DNA of 64,000 bases from Halanaerobium saccharolyticum (GCF_003053565.1 NZ_QAXS01000012.1:1-64000), one strand, 5' to 3'; numbered from the stretch's first letter, positions 1-8,526 are shown. The notes: a model not told the origin generated them from the sequence alone. Translations and numbers: made by a program.

Positions 1-140
1 GCATAGATGCCCAGGTTTAAAGGCTTTGTTTTAGCAATATTTTTGTAAATTTAGTTCGTTTTGAATTATTTTAGACTTTTCGCAGTGCAATCATATAAGA
101 TTTGCTTAGAATTAATTAAATAAATTTAGGAGGAATTTTA

Positions 141-1415
141 ATGAGATATGCAGTGATTGGAACTGGCTCTCGTTCAGCGATGTATTATGAGGCATTAGTT
201 GAAAACGAAAAGATAGCAGCAGAGAATGAACTGGCTGCTTTACTGGACTTAAATCAGACAAGAATGGATTATGTTAACGAAAGACTGGGGCTGGATCTGC
301 CAACCTATCAGCCACATCAGTTTGGAGAAATGATTGAAAAAGAAAATATTGAAGGAATTGTAGTAACTACCAAAGACTCACACCATCATGAATATATTAT
401 CCAAGGCTTAAAAAATGATCTTAAAGTCATCACAGAAAAACCAATGACTACAAATGAGGAGAAAAATCAGGCTATACTTGACACAATGGAGGAAACAGGT
501 AATGATTTGACTGTGACCTTTAATTACCGTTATTCTCCCTATCGTTCCAAAGTTAAGGAAATGCTGCAGGAGGGAGTAATTGGTGAAGTAACAATGGTTG
601 AATTCCACTGGTATCTGGACACAACCCATGGTGCTGATTATTACCGGCGCTGGCATGGAGAAAAAAGAAACTCCGGTTCTCTCTGGGTACATAAGGCAAC
701 ACACCACTTTGATTTAGTCAACTGGTGGCTAGATTCTACTCCCGAAGAAGTTTTCGCATTTGGTGACAAAAGATTTTATCAACCTGAAACTTTTCCTTAT
801 AGAATGAGATGTAAGGACTGTGATGCTAAAGATGAATGTAAATTTGAGCTTGATATGAGTTCATCCGATAAACTTACTGCTCTTTATTTAGATGCAGAGG
901 ATGAAGATGGTTATTTTAGAGATCGCTGTGTATTCTCACCAGAAATTAATATCTGGGATACAAGAGCTCTCACAGTTAGATATCAAAACCGGGCTTTATT
1001 GAGTTATTCACTCAATAATTATGCACCTTATGAAGGTTATAAGGTTGCTTTTATTGGAACTAAAGGTAGAATTGAACAGGATGTAGTCGAGGCTTCCTAT
1101 ATCAGCGGTCACGATGGAGAATTAGAAAGACAGACACCAGACAATAATATCCGTCTGGAAGTTTTCCCACTCTTCGAAGAATCCTATACCCTGGATGTGG
1201 AAGTAGAAGAAGGTGGTCATGGTGGAGGAGATAAGCGTTTATTAGAAGATATTTTTCTCGAAAATCCGGAAGCAGATCCCTTAGGACGTCAGGCCGGAGG
1301 TTATGATGGAGCAATGTCCATTTTAACCGGTATTGCAGCCAGACGCTCAATTGAAAAAGATCAGCCAATTAAAATTAAAAATCTGGTTGAATTTCCTTCA
1401 GCAGTAAATAAATAA
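141..1415 (+). CDS. Gfo/Idh/MocA family oxidoreductase
   Basis: Predicted NAD(P)-dependent dehydrogenase of the Gfo/Idh/MocA family, cytoplasmic. The family acts mostly on sugars, inositols and their derivatives; the substrate here cannot be told. The N-terminal Rossmann motif AVIGTGSRS (residues 4-12) and the family EKP motif (ITEKPMTTNEE, near residue 100) are visible, and HKATHHFD near residue 190 fits the catalytic region. At 424 aa it is longer than the usual 330-390 aa. A cysteine-rich stretch (CKDCDAKDEC, near residue 225) is not typical of the family and might bind a metal. The ATG follows a strong AGGAGG site. It stands alone, convergent with an AraC regulator, and shares a terminator with it. 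Confidence 0.85.
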   Translation: MRYAVIGTGSRSAMYYEALVENEKIAAENELAALLDLNQTRMDYVNERLGLDLPTYQPHQFGEMIEKENIEGIVVTTKDSHHHEYIIQGLKNDLKVITEKPMTTNEEKNQAILDTMEETGNDLTVTFNYRYSPYRSKVKEMLQEGVIGEVTMVEFHWYLDTTHGADYYRRWHGEKRNSGSLWVHKATHHFDLVNWWLDSTPEEVFAFGDKRFYQPETFPYRMRCKDCDAKDECKFELDMSSSDKLTALYLDAEDEDGYFRDRCVFSPEINIWDTRALTVRYQNRALLSYSLNNYAPYEGYKVAFIGTKGRIEQDVVEASYISGHDGELERQTPDNNIRLEVFPLFEESYTLDVEVEEGGHGGGDKRLLEDIFLENPEADPLGRQAGGYDGAMSILTGIAARRSIEKDQPIKIKNLVEFPSAVNK

Positions 1416-1458
1416 TTTCCAATTAATAACTTAAAGTTAACTCCTTATTAATATAATT

Positions 1459-1486
1459 AAGGCTTCTGATTAATTTCAGGAGCCTT
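1459..1486. terminator. Bidirectional intrinsic terminator
   Basis: An 11-bp stem (AAGGCTTCTGA with TCAGGAGCCTT, one G-T wobble) around a 6-base loop, with A/T runs on both sides. It sits between two convergent genes and can serve both. Confidence 0.8.
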
Positions 1487-1532
1487 AAAAATTATCTGGA
1501 TAAAATTAGGAGTGGTGATAGATTTTAGTTTA

Positions 1533-2366
1533 TTATATTTCTTTAACTTTTCGGTATTCAAGTGGTGATAAATCTGTAAATTCTTTAAAAATCCTACCAA
1601 AGTGAGTTATATTATTAAAACCAACCTCAGTTGCAATTTCTGTTACAGACAGCTCACTCTGCTGCAGTAGTTTACTGGCCTCCTTAATCCTGATATTATT
1701 TTTATACTCCACAAAATTAAAACCTGTAACTTCTTTAAAAGCCCTGCTTAAATAGGCAGAGCTGTAATTAAATTTGGAAGCAAGTTCACTTAAAGTTAAT
1801 GATTTTTGATAATTTTGACTGATATAGGCTGCTATTTTAGATATATTTTTATGTTTTTGATCAGGATAATCAAGGTTTTGGGAAGCTGATTTTAAAGAAA
1901 TTCTTTTAATAAAAATTAAAATTTCGATAATCATCATCTTGATATATAATTTGTTTTCAGGCTCGTTAGTTTTCTTGTTTTCTGCAGTCAGCTTAAAAAG
2001 CTCTTCTTCCAGCCAGAGCTGTTGTTCGGGATTGAGGCTTAGAACATTTTCTTTTTTCTTAAAAATTTCAAATAATTCAGCTGCTTCCATTTCTTCAGCC
2101 AGTGAAGCAAAAAAATTCTGATCAAACTGAATTAAAATCCTCTCATGCTCCGGATTTTGACGGTCAATAGTACTTGTTTTATGTAGAATATTTTTATTGA
2201 TTAAAACTAGGTCACCTTTTTTAACATGATAGCTCCGCTGATTGATAAAATAATTACGCTCTCCTTTTAAAAGATAGTAAATTTCAAATTGGCTGTGATA
2301 ATGTCGCTGTTCCATATTGAATGGTTCAGCATCTCTTTTTACATGGGTAATAATTGCTTTATTCAT
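1533..2366 (-). CDS. AraC family transcriptional regulator
   Basis: Transcription factor of 277 aa. The N-terminal half (about residues 1-110) reads as a cupin-type sensing domain (HYHSQFEIYYLLKGERNYF then KKGDLVLINKNILHKT). The C-terminal 100 residues hold the paired helix-turn-helix of AraC proteins: SLTLSELASKFNYSSAYLSRAF, then SVTEIATEVGFNNITHFGRIFK. Such proteins usually sense a small sugar-like ligand. The convergent Gfo/Idh/MocA gene is a possible target or pathway partner by proximity only. The start ATG has a GGAGG-like site upstream on the minus strand (complement of cctcc near 2373). Confidence 0.88.
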   Translation of the reverse strand: MNKAIITHVKRDAEPFNMEQRHYHSQFEIYYLLKGERNYFINQRSYHVKKGDLVLINKNILHKTSTIDRQNPEHERILIQFDQNFFASLAEEMEAAELFEIFKKKENVLSLNPEQQLWLEEELFKLTAENKKTNEPENKLYIKMMIIEILIFIKRISLKSASQNLDYPDQKHKNISKIAAYISQNYQKSLTLSELASKFNYSSAYLSRAFKEVTGFNFVEYKNNIRIKEASKLLQQSELSVTEIATEVGFNNITHFGRIFKEFTDLSPLEYRKVKEI

Positions 2367-2426
2367 AATTTGCCTCCAGAGTTGAATTGAAAATTGACTA
2401 AAATACTTATAATTAAGTTGTTAAAT

Positions 2427-2455
2427 TTGCTTATTTACTAAAATGATTATATAAT
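2427..2455 (+). promoter_or_regulatory. Sigma-A type promoter for the ruvX operon
   Basis: TTGCTT (2427-2432) and TATAAT (2450-2455) are 17 bases apart, about 36 bases before the ruvX start. The -10 is perfect and the -35 matches four of six. Confidence 0.6.
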
Positions 2456-2490
2456 ATTTTATTGAAGAAAGAAAATTGGGGGCAAAAGAT

Positions 2491-2898
2491 TTGAGAATTT
2501 TAGCTTTAGATTATGGTAACAAAAGAGTAGGAGTAGCTGTTAGTGATGCTCTGGGCTGGACAGCACAGCCGCTGACAACTCTTAAGATGCATGGACACCA
2601 GGAATTACTGGAGGAAATAAAAGAATACATAGACAAATATGAGGTAGAAGAGATTGTAGTTGGAATGCCCTACAATATGGATGGTACAATGGGAAAGAGG
2701 GCAGAAATAACTCAGGCTTTTATTAATTTTTTAAAAAACAATCTTGAGCTTCCGATTCAGATTCAGGACGAACGGCTGACAACAAGTCAGGCCAACAACA
2801 TACTGCTGGAGGCTGATGTCAGCAGAAAAGGAAGAAAAAAGGTAATTGATAAGCTGGCTGCTTCTTTAATTCTGCAGTCTTATCTTAACTCAAAGTAA
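2491..2898 (+). CDS. ruvX: RuvX/YqgF Holliday-junction resolvase-like protein
   Basis: RNase H-fold protein of the YqgF/RuvX family, linked to Holliday-junction resolution and pre-16S rRNA processing. The N-terminus RILALDYGNKRVGVAVSD is the family signature with the first acidic residue, and QDERLTT and DKLAASLILQSYL carry the other conserved positions. I chose the TTG at 2491 (135 aa, near the usual 138). It has a GGGGG ribosome site (2478-2482) eight bases upstream, and family members start right at this motif. A TTG at 2476 would add five residues but has no clear ribosome site. It is the first gene of the ruvX-DUF1292-mltG-trmR-trhP group also seen in Bacillus (yrrK-yrzB-yrrL-yrrM-yrrO). 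Confidence 0.93.
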   Translation: MRILALDYGNKRVGVAVSDALGWTAQPLTTLKMHGHQELLEEIKEYIDKYEVEEIVVGMPYNMDGTMGKRAEITQAFINFLKNNLELPIQIQDERLTTSQANNILLEADVSRKGRKKVIDKLAASLILQSYLNSK

Positions 2899-2906
2899 AA
2901 CGATAG

Positions 2907-2942
2907 GTACCAGGTACAAATCAGCTGATTTGTACCTGGTAC
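2907..2942. repeat. Perfect 36-bp palindrome (REP-like)
   Basis: Perfect inverted repeat centred between 2924 and 2925. The right half is CTGATTTGTACCTGGTAC and the left half is its exact complement. No T-run follows, so it is a poor terminator. The CCAGGTAC/GTACCTGG motif resembles REP elements linked to Y1 (RAYT) transposases; that link is inference. A degenerate relative lies at 59671-59710. Confidence 0.75.
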
Positions 2943-2983
2943 AGAGGAATTAAATCACAAACTAACAAAACGAAAGGGGTAAT

Positions 2984-3253
2984 ATGATGAGTAATGGCAA
3001 GTTTTGGATTGACGAAGAAGAAAAAGAACTGGTTTTATCAGATGGCACAGGGGAGAGCCGCTTTATTATAGAAGATGATCTGGTTATTGATGGGGTAAAA
3101 TACTTAATTATTGTTGATGCCAGAGCTGGAGAAAATGCTGATGCAACAGTAGTTAAAATAATTAATGAAGGTGAAGAAGAAATTATTATTCCTGTCGAAG
3201 AAGAAGAGGAATTTGAAAAAGTTCAGGCTGCATATATTGAAGATATGGAATAA
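2984..3253 (+). CDS. DUF1292 family protein (YrzB-like)
   Basis: Small, very acidic protein of 89 aa matching the DUF1292/YrzB family by position and sequence: FWIDEEEKELVLSDGTG at the start and a long acidic C-terminal third. Its function is unknown across bacteria, but it is repeatedly found between ruvX and mltG as here. The ribosome site AGGGG (2975-2979) could serve the ATG at 2984 or the next in-frame ATG at 2987. The latter has better spacing and would shorten the protein by one residue. Confidence 0.85.
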   Translation: MMSNGKFWIDEEEKELVLSDGTGESRFIIEDDLVIDGVKYLIIVDARAGENADATVVKIINEGEEEIIIPVEEEEEFEKVQAAYIEDME

Positions 3254-3327
3254 AACAACTCTGCTATTTGAAAACTGCCTGGATAATTTTTTATTAATAA
3301 ATTAATGTATGTTATGAGAGGAAGATT

Positions 3328-4347
3328 TTGAAGTTGAAAAGAACAGCTTTTATATTTTTGATCTTTATTATAATACTCAGCTTTTCACTGAGGGCTTATT
3401 CTTTAATTGAGCCTATAAATCCTGTTGATCCAAGAGATATTATGGTAGAAATAGAACAGGGAATGAGCGGCAGAGCAATTGCAAATCTGCTGGAAGAAGA
3501 AGGAGTTATCAAATCCTCAACTATGTTTTATTTGCTGCTCCGATTTAAACAGGTGGATAATCTCCGGGCAGGATATTACCGCTTTTCAACTTCAAATACT
3601 CCTCTAGAAATCATTGATAAATTACAGCGGGGAGAAGAAGAACAATTTAAAGTTACTATCCCAGAGGGCTTTACATTTGAAGAAATATTAAATAGATTTT
3701 CTGCTTTAGAGATGCCTGAATATGAAAAGGAAGTTTTGAAAAATGAAATTAACAAAGAACTTTCAAAAATAGAAATAGAAAGAAATTTTGAAGTCGAAAT
3801 TTCTGAGTCTGAAAAGCTTTATCATGCAGAAGGTTTTATTATTCCCAACACCTATAATTTTCCGATGAGCTATGATGAACAGGATATAGCAGAGTCTTTA
3901 ATAAATTACTTTATAGCTCAGAGACAGCCAGTTTTAAAAGAAGCAGCAGAGGGGAATAGTTATTCTGCTTACGAGCTTTTAATAATATCTTCTTTGATTG
4001 AAAAAGAGGGCAGATTGGAAGCAGAGAATAAATTGATAGCTTCAGTAATCTATAATCGTTTAGATCGTGGAATGCCTCTGCAGTTGGATGCCACAGTTCA
4101 GTATGCTCTACCAGAAAGAACTGAACGAGTGCTTTATTCTGATCTGCAAATTAATTCTCCTTATAATACTTATTTAATAAGAGAACTGCCTCCTACGCCA
4201 ATAGCAAGTCCGGGTGATCTTGCGGTAGAAGCAGCAATTAATCCTGATCAAAGTGATTATTTATTCTATTTCGCTCGTGAGGATGGCAGCCATGTCTTTA
4301 CAGAAAGCTATGAGGAGCATCTCCAAAAACAGCGAGAGCTAAATTAA
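3328..4347 (+). CDS. mltG: Endolytic transglycosylase MltG (YceG family)
   Basis: Membrane-anchored lytic transglycosylase that cuts nascent peptidoglycan glycan strands and so ends chain growth. An N-terminal hydrophobic segment (residues 6-22) anchors it in the inner membrane with the rest outside. A LysM-like N region (GMSGRAIANLLEEEGVIKSS) is followed by the YceG catalytic domain. SSLIEKEG (near residue 221) holds the catalytic Glu, and NRLDRGMPLQLDATVQYAL is the conserved block after it. At 339 aa it has normal length. The start is TTG with a GAGAGG site. The gene order around it is the common Firmicute one. Confidence 0.93.
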   Translation: MKLKRTAFIFLIFIIILSFSLRAYSLIEPINPVDPRDIMVEIEQGMSGRAIANLLEEEGVIKSSTMFYLLLRFKQVDNLRAGYYRFSTSNTPLEIIDKLQRGEEEQFKVTIPEGFTFEEILNRFSALEMPEYEKEVLKNEINKELSKIEIERNFEVEISESEKLYHAEGFIIPNTYNFPMSYDEQDIAESLINYFIAQRQPVLKEAAEGNSYSAYELLIISSLIEKEGRLEAENKLIASVIYNRLDRGMPLQLDATVQYALPERTERVLYSDLQINSPYNTYLIRELPPTPIASPGDLAVEAAINPDQSDYLFYFAREDGSHVFTESYEEHLQKQRELN

Positions 4348-4410
4348 TTAATAGCTAGAAATTTAACCAATTTGAAAATAATTGTCTATTAAGTACAAAG
4401 GAAGTAGATT

Positions 4411-5055
4411 ATGAAAATTACTGATATTAATAGCAAATTTTCTAAAAGCAAATATATAGATCAGCAATTTGCTGAAATTGAAAATTATTGTAAAGAAATT
4501 CATATTCCAATTATTGATCGAGATGCGGCTGATTTATTAAAACTGCAGTTGAAGCTTAAAAAGCCACATAAAATTTTAGAGATTGGTACAGCACATGGTT
4601 TTTCTACACTTTTACTGGCAAAATACACCCCGGAAATGTCTGAGATTACAGCAGTAGAATTTGATCCTGACCGGGCCCAGCAGGCAAAGAAAAATTTTTT
4701 AAAATTTAATTATCAGGAAAAAATTGATTTAAAGGTTGGAGATGCCTTTGATGTTTTGCTCTATTTAAAAAAAGATTATGACTTTATTTTTCTTGATGCT
4801 GCCAAAGGGCAGTATTTTTATCTTTTTGAATATTTAATGGAGCTTTTAGTTCCAGGAGGACTTTTGATTTCTGATAATGTACTTTATAAAGCTAAGGTTC
4901 TTGCAGAAGGTGAAACAAAACATAAAATTAGAACAATGGTCACTAATTTAAAAAAATATTTAAAATTAATTATGAACCATCCAGAACTTGATTCGACAAT
5001 AGTTACAGCAGGTGATGGGATGGCGATTAGCAGGAGGAAAGATATAAATGAATAA
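4411..5055 (+). CDS. trmR: TrmR-like tRNA 5-hydroxyuridine methyltransferase
   Basis: Class I SAM-dependent O-methyltransferase of 214 aa. ILEIGTAHGFSTLLLA is the SAM-binding loop, VEFDPDRAQQA the acidic motif II, and YDFIFLDAAKGQY with LISDNVLYKG-like LISDNVLY the O-methyltransferase family 3 motifs. B. subtilis YrrM (TrmR), at the same place in the same gene order, makes 5-methoxyuridine at tRNA position 34 from 5-hydroxyuridine. The next gene is the matching hydroxylase-type U32 protein and overlaps it by 8 bases, so translation is probably coupled. The specific role is inferred from synteny; a generic catechol-type O-methyltransferase is less likely. Confidence 0.85.
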   Translation: MKITDINSKFSKSKYIDQQFAEIENYCKEIHIPIIDRDAADLLKLQLKLKKPHKILEIGTAHGFSTLLLAKYTPEMSEITAVEFDPDRAQQAKKNFLKFNYQEKIDLKVGDAFDVLLYLKKDYDFIFLDAAKGQYFYLFEYLMELLVPGGLLISDNVLYKAKVLAEGETKHKIRTMVTNLKKYLKLIMNHPELDSTIVTAGDGMAISRRKDINE

Positions 5056-6277
5056 AGTAGAATTACTGGCACCAGCTGGAAGTTTAGAAAAACTAAAAAC
5101 TGCCATCTTATTTGGTGCTGATGCTGTATATTGTGGAGGTTTAAACTTTGGTTTAAGAGCCGGAGCCGACAACTTTACGGTTGAGGAGCTTGAAGATGGA
5201 ATTGAATTTGCCCATCAGCGGGACAAAAAAGTTTATATGACCCTTAATATGATTCCTCATAACAGGGAACTGGCTCAACTTCCAGAATATATAGAACAAA
5301 TTAAAAAACTTAACTTAGATGCTCTTATAATTTCTGATCCGGGTGTTTTTGCTTTTGTAAAAAAAGAAATGCCGGAGATGGAGATTCATATTAGCACTCA
5401 GGCCAATAATGTTAACTGGGCTTCTGCTCTTTTCTGGGCGGAACAGGGAGCCGAACGGATAATTCTGGCTCGAGAATTGAGTAGAGATGAAATTGAAGAG
5501 ATTGCAGACAAAACAGAGGGAAAAGTTGAATTAGAATACTTTGTCCATGGAGCAATGTGTATTTCTTATTCCGGCCGCTGTCTGCTCAGCAATTATTTTG
5601 TGGGCCGTGATGCAAATAAGGGAGACTGTGCTCAGTCCTGCCGCTGGAAATATCATCTGGTAGAAGAAAAAAGACCGGGAGAATATTATACAATTGAAGA
5701 AAATGACCAGGGCACCTTTATTATGAACTCCAGAGACTTAAATCTGGCTGAAGAAATTCCGGAACTAATAGAATTAGGCTTAAGCAGCTTAAAAATAGAA
5801 GGTAGAATGAAAAGTGTCCATTATGCAGCCACAGTTGTGAATACCTATCGGCAGCTGATAGATCAGTATTATGAAAATCCTGAAAACTTTGAGGCTGATC
5901 CGGAGCTTTTAGCAGAGCTCAGAAAAATAAGTCACCGTGATTATACCAAAGGTTTTTATTACGGTAAACCGGGAGCCGAAGGACAGAGATACGAAAGTTC
6001 TTCTTATTTAAGAACTTACGACTTTATGGGAGTGATTAAGGGTTATGTTCCCACTCAAGCAGAAGCGATTGTTGAAGTAAGGAATAAGATTTTTAAAGGT
6101 GATCAACTGGAATTAGTAGTTCCCGGGCAAAAATCATTTACAATTACTGCTGATTACCTTTTAAACGAAGAGGGAGAAGAAATTGAGGCTGCTCCCCATC
6201 CAAAACAGTTAATTAAAATACCCCTTGCTTCAGAAGTTCCTGACGGTTCTCTGCTGAGGCGCCAGAAGGAGAATTAG
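5048..6277 (+). CDS. trhP: U32 peptidase-family protein, probable tRNA U34 hydroxylation factor TrhP
   Basis: Peptidase U32 family protein of 409 aa with VELLAPAGSLEKLKTAI and the U32 signature around ELEYFVHGAMCISYSGRC. Four cysteines fit an Fe-S or metal site: Cys177 and Cys183 in that signature, and the pair in DCAQSCRWKY. Despite the family name, TrhP/YegQ-type members make 5-hydroxyuridine at tRNA position 34 from prephenate, and TrmR then methylates it. B. subtilis has two such genes (yrrN, yrrO); here there is one. The start ATG has AGGAGG at 5031-5036 inside the end of trmR. Confidence 0.88.
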   Translation: MNKVELLAPAGSLEKLKTAILFGADAVYCGGLNFGLRAGADNFTVEELEDGIEFAHQRDKKVYMTLNMIPHNRELAQLPEYIEQIKKLNLDALIISDPGVFAFVKKEMPEMEIHISTQANNVNWASALFWAEQGAERIILARELSRDEIEEIADKTEGKVELEYFVHGAMCISYSGRCLLSNYFVGRDANKGDCAQSCRWKYHLVEEKRPGEYYTIEENDQGTFIMNSRDLNLAEEIPELIELGLSSLKIEGRMKSVHYAATVVNTYRQLIDQYYENPENFEADPELLAELRKISHRDYTKGFYYGKPGAEGQRYESSSYLRTYDFMGVIKGYVPTQAEAIVEVRNKIFKGDQLELVVPGQKSFTITADYLLNEEGEEIEAAPHPKQLIKIPLASEVPDGSLLRRQKEN

Positions 6278-6278
6278 A

Positions 6279-6506
6279 ATGAAGGATACTCAAAAATTAA
6301 GATATGAGGTTGACCCCAAAGAAATTAATTATATAGATATGATTATTAAAGCTTATGAAGGAATTGGCACCGTTAATGTGGATCATGATAATCCAGGAGA
6401 AATTTGGATTGATGTTACAGAAGGAACTAAAGCTGAGGTTAAGGAAGTGATGGCAGATCTGGGAGAAAAATTTAAAGTAAAGTTAATTTCAGAAGAGAGT
6501 AATTAA
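6279..6506 (+). CDS. DUF4911 domain protein
   Basis: Small protein of 75 aa beginning one base after the trhP stop, so it is surely co-transcribed. It fits the DUF4911 family seen behind U32 genes in Clostridia and Halanaerobia (KLRYEVDPKEINYIDMIIKAYEG with a predicted alpha-beta layout). The function is unknown. Its fixed place behind trhP suggests a link to tRNA modification, but that is inference. Confidence 0.75.
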   Translation: MKDTQKLRYEVDPKEINYIDMIIKAYEGIGTVNVDHDNPGEIWIDVTEGTKAEVKEVMADLGEKFKVKLISEESN

Positions 6507-6600
6507 CTGTTGAGCTTCAAAATTTTCCTCGTAAAACCTGAAACAACAGTGATCTTAATAAGTTACCTGATGTATTTTTAAAATTGTAAAATAGGAACAT

Positions 6601-6629
6601 TTGACAATCAGTCAGTAATTGTTTATTAT
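6601..6629 (+). promoter_or_regulatory. Strong sigma-A type promoter upstream of the wall hydrolase
   Basis: Perfect TTGACA (6601-6606), a 17-base spacer and TATTAT (6624-6629). The transcript would carry a leader of about 110 bases. A second AGGAGG-like site near 6693 has no ATG or GTG behind it. Confidence 0.75.
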
Positions 6630-6747
6630 TAAGGTGATATCAAATATAATTTTTTTATAAGTTTATAAGCTGATTTTTGTTGGAGAAATTAAAGGAGGAA
6701 AATTAAATTATACATTTAACTAGAAGTGAACAACAGGGAGGTAATTT

Positions 6748-7440
6748 ATGATGCTGAGCAAAAGTAGAGTTTTAATCTCGGTAATGTTACTCCTTATAAT
6801 GGTGTCTTTTGTCAATCTCGAAGAAGCAGAAGCTCTGGATCTGGCTGAATTTGGAAGTAGAGTGATGCAAAGAGGAGACGAAGGAATAGATGTAGCAGTA
6901 TTACAGCAGAAGTTAATGCAATTAAATTACTATAATGGAAGTTTAGATGGATTATATGGAAGTGGCACAGCAGAAGCAGTAAAAAGATTTCAGAGAGATA
7001 ATGGACTTAAGGTAGATGGTGTTTTTGGTGAGAGTTCTTTTGCAGTCATTCCTAATTTGAAAGCAGAATTAAATTTTAACATATCAAGAGATGATATAGT
7101 ATTACTTGCCAGAATTATTCATGGAGAGGCTCGAGGAGAAGATTTTAAAGGTAAAGTTGCTGTTGGTTCTGTAATTTTAAATAGAATTAATAGTAACCAG
7201 TTTCCTAATTCAATTAGAGATGTTATCTTACAGAAGGGACAGTTTAGCAGTTTGATGGATGGTCAGGCTAATTATTATCCTGGAGAAGAAGAACTGCAGG
7301 CAGCAAGAGCCGCTCTGCTTGGATATGATCCAACTTTAGGTTCAGTTTATTTCTATAATCCGGATACAGCAACTAATACTGCCTGGATATCCAGACGAAA
7401 TTTTGTAACCAGAATTGGTGGCCATGTATTTTTAAGGTAA
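6748..7440 (+). CDS. Cell wall hydrolase, SleB-like, with peptidoglycan-binding domain
   Basis: Exported hydrolase of 230 aa. A signal peptide or signal anchor (residues 1-30) precedes a PG_binding_1 domain (about 38-98, GDEGIDVAVLQQKLMQLNYYNGSLDGLYG). A Hydrolase_2/SleB domain follows (about 115-230, LLARIIHGEARGEDFKGKVA with the catalytic Glu, and FYNPDTATNTAW). SleB cleaves spore cortex in Bacillus, but the same domain pair is used as a general wall lysin in non-spore-formers, which seems likelier here. The gene is monocistronic with its own promoter and terminator. ATG 6748 follows GGGAGG. Confidence 0.88.
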   Translation: MMLSKSRVLISVMLLLIMVSFVNLEEAEALDLAEFGSRVMQRGDEGIDVAVLQQKLMQLNYYNGSLDGLYGSGTAEAVKRFQRDNGLKVDGVFGESSFAVIPNLKAELNFNISRDDIVLLARIIHGEARGEDFKGKVAVGSVILNRINSNQFPNSIRDVILQKGQFSSLMDGQANYYPGEEELQAARAALLGYDPTLGSVYFYNPDTATNTAWISRRNFVTRIGGHVFLR

Positions 7441-7496
7441 GTTTAAGGACTATCAGTATATAATTTAATAAAAACAAAATAAGATTGCAAAAAAAA

Positions 7497-7525
7497 AATA
7501 GCACCGGCTAAGGTGCTATTTTTTT
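7497..7525. terminator. Bidirectional intrinsic terminator
   Basis: A 9-bp stem, AATAGCACC (7497-7505) with GGTGCTATT (7512-7520), loop GGCTAA, with an A-run before and a T-run after. It serves the SleB-like gene on plus and abrB on minus. Confidence 0.85.
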
Positions 7526-7563
7526 AGAAATCGATATCCAATTTTTGTTATTTGGGTAAAAAT

Positions 7564-7818
7564 TTATTTTTCTTCCTGCAATTCCTTCATGTTATCCATA
7601 CATTCACCACAGATTGTTCTACCTTTATATTCGATAGTGTCATCTGCGCTGCCGCAGAAAATACATGCTGGCTCATATTTTTTGAGAATTATTTTTTCTT
7701 CATCAACGAAGATTTCCATTGGGTCTTTTTTATTGATATTCATTGTTTTTCTGAGTTCGATTGGAATTACCATTCTACCCAAATCATCAATTTTACGGAC
7801 GATACCAGTAGATTTCAT
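7564..7818 (-). CDS. abrB: AbrB/SpoVT family transition-state regulator with zinc ribbon
   Basis: DNA-binding protein of 84 aa. The N-terminal swapped-hairpin AbrB domain is nearly canonical (STGIVRKIDDLGRMVIPIEL, residues 3-22). The C-terminal part differs from B. subtilis AbrB and carries two CxxC pairs (CIFC and CGEC) that make a short zinc-ribbon. Members of the family act as global regulators of growth-phase change. It has its own promoter with a perfect -10 and is divergent from a Fur-type gene. Confidence 0.9.
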   Translation of the reverse strand: MKSTGIVRKIDDLGRMVIPIELRKTMNINKKDPMEIFVDEEKIILKKYEPACIFCGSADDTIEYKGRTICGECMDNMKELQEEK

Positions 7819-7868
7819 ATTAATTCTCCTTTCATAACAAATTTCGACAAATTATTCTTGTTTATTAC

Positions 7869-7897
7869 ATTATATAATCAATTAGAGCTATAGTCAA
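7869..7897 (-). promoter_or_regulatory. Sigma-A promoter of abrB
   Basis: Read on the minus strand: TTGACT (7897-7892), a 17-base spacer and TATAAT (7874-7869), about 50 bases before the abrB start. Confidence 0.75.
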
Positions 7898-8020
7898 TAC
7901 CCAAATGTTATTTTTTAAAGTAAAAAATGGATATTTAAGCGAAAAAATTCAAAAAACTTATTAATATTTGTTTAAATATGTGATAAAATATAAATAGTCA
8001 TCTAAAATGAGGTGTTTTTA

Positions 8021-8458
8021 ATGGAGAAATTAAAAGAAAAGTTTAAAAGAAAGTTAGCAGAAAACAATTATAAACTAACAAAACAGAGAGAAATTATCCT
8101 GGATACAATTCTCGAAAAAGAAAACTGGCATTTTACTGCTGAGGATCTTTTTGCAGCTGCACGAAAAAAAGACACGGATATAGGAATGGCGACAATTTAT
8201 AGAACTCTGGAATTAATGCAGAATTTAGATATTGTGCATGTGCTTGATTTTAATGATGATTCCCGCAAATATGAAATATATTTAGAAGAAGCCCATCATC
8301 ATCATTTGATTTGTAAGGGTTGTGGTAAGTTGATTGAGTTTAGTGATCAGGATATCGATTATTTTGAATCAGAACTGGAAGAAAAATATGATTTTGAAAT
8401 TACAGAACACAAATTAAGATTTTACGGATATTGTAATGAGTGTAAAGAAAGTAATTAA
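8021..8458 (+). CDS. Fur family metal-dependent regulator
   Basis: Transcription repressor of the Fur/PerR/Zur family, 145 aa from the ATG. The winged helix lies at about residues 15-90 (KLTKQREIILDTIL and GMATIYRTLELMQ). The metal-binding dimer domain carries a His-run (EEAHHHHLICKGCGKLIEF) and a second CxxC (YCNECK), giving the structural Cys4 zinc site. I cannot separate Fur, PerR and Zur from this. A GTG at 8012 would extend the frame, but the GAGGTG site (8009-8014) sits correctly for ATG 8021. It is divergent from abrB. Confidence 0.9.
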   Translation: MEKLKEKFKRKLAENNYKLTKQREIILDTILEKENWHFTAEDLFAAARKKDTDIGMATIYRTLELMQNLDIVHVLDFNDDSRKYEIYLEEAHHHHLICKGCGKLIEFSDQDIDYFESELEEKYDFEITEHKLRFYGYCNECKESN

Positions 8459-8526
8459 GAAAAAAGGGATTTTTTGATCAATAGAGAATATTATATATAT
8501 AGCAGCAAAGAGAGGTAGGTTGAGCT

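Noticed and set aside
1-140. Possible end of an upstream gene
   Set aside because: AT-rich, with no open frame longer than a few codons reaching the edge; taken as the leader of the first oxidoreductase gene.
7552-7893. Plus-strand ORF of 113 codons opposite abrB
   Set aside because: It is the shadow of the well-supported abrB gene; Phe-rich composition and no ribosome site.
8012-8020. GTG start for the Fur-type protein
   Set aside because: It lies within the ribosome site for ATG 8021, which gives the family-typical N-terminus.
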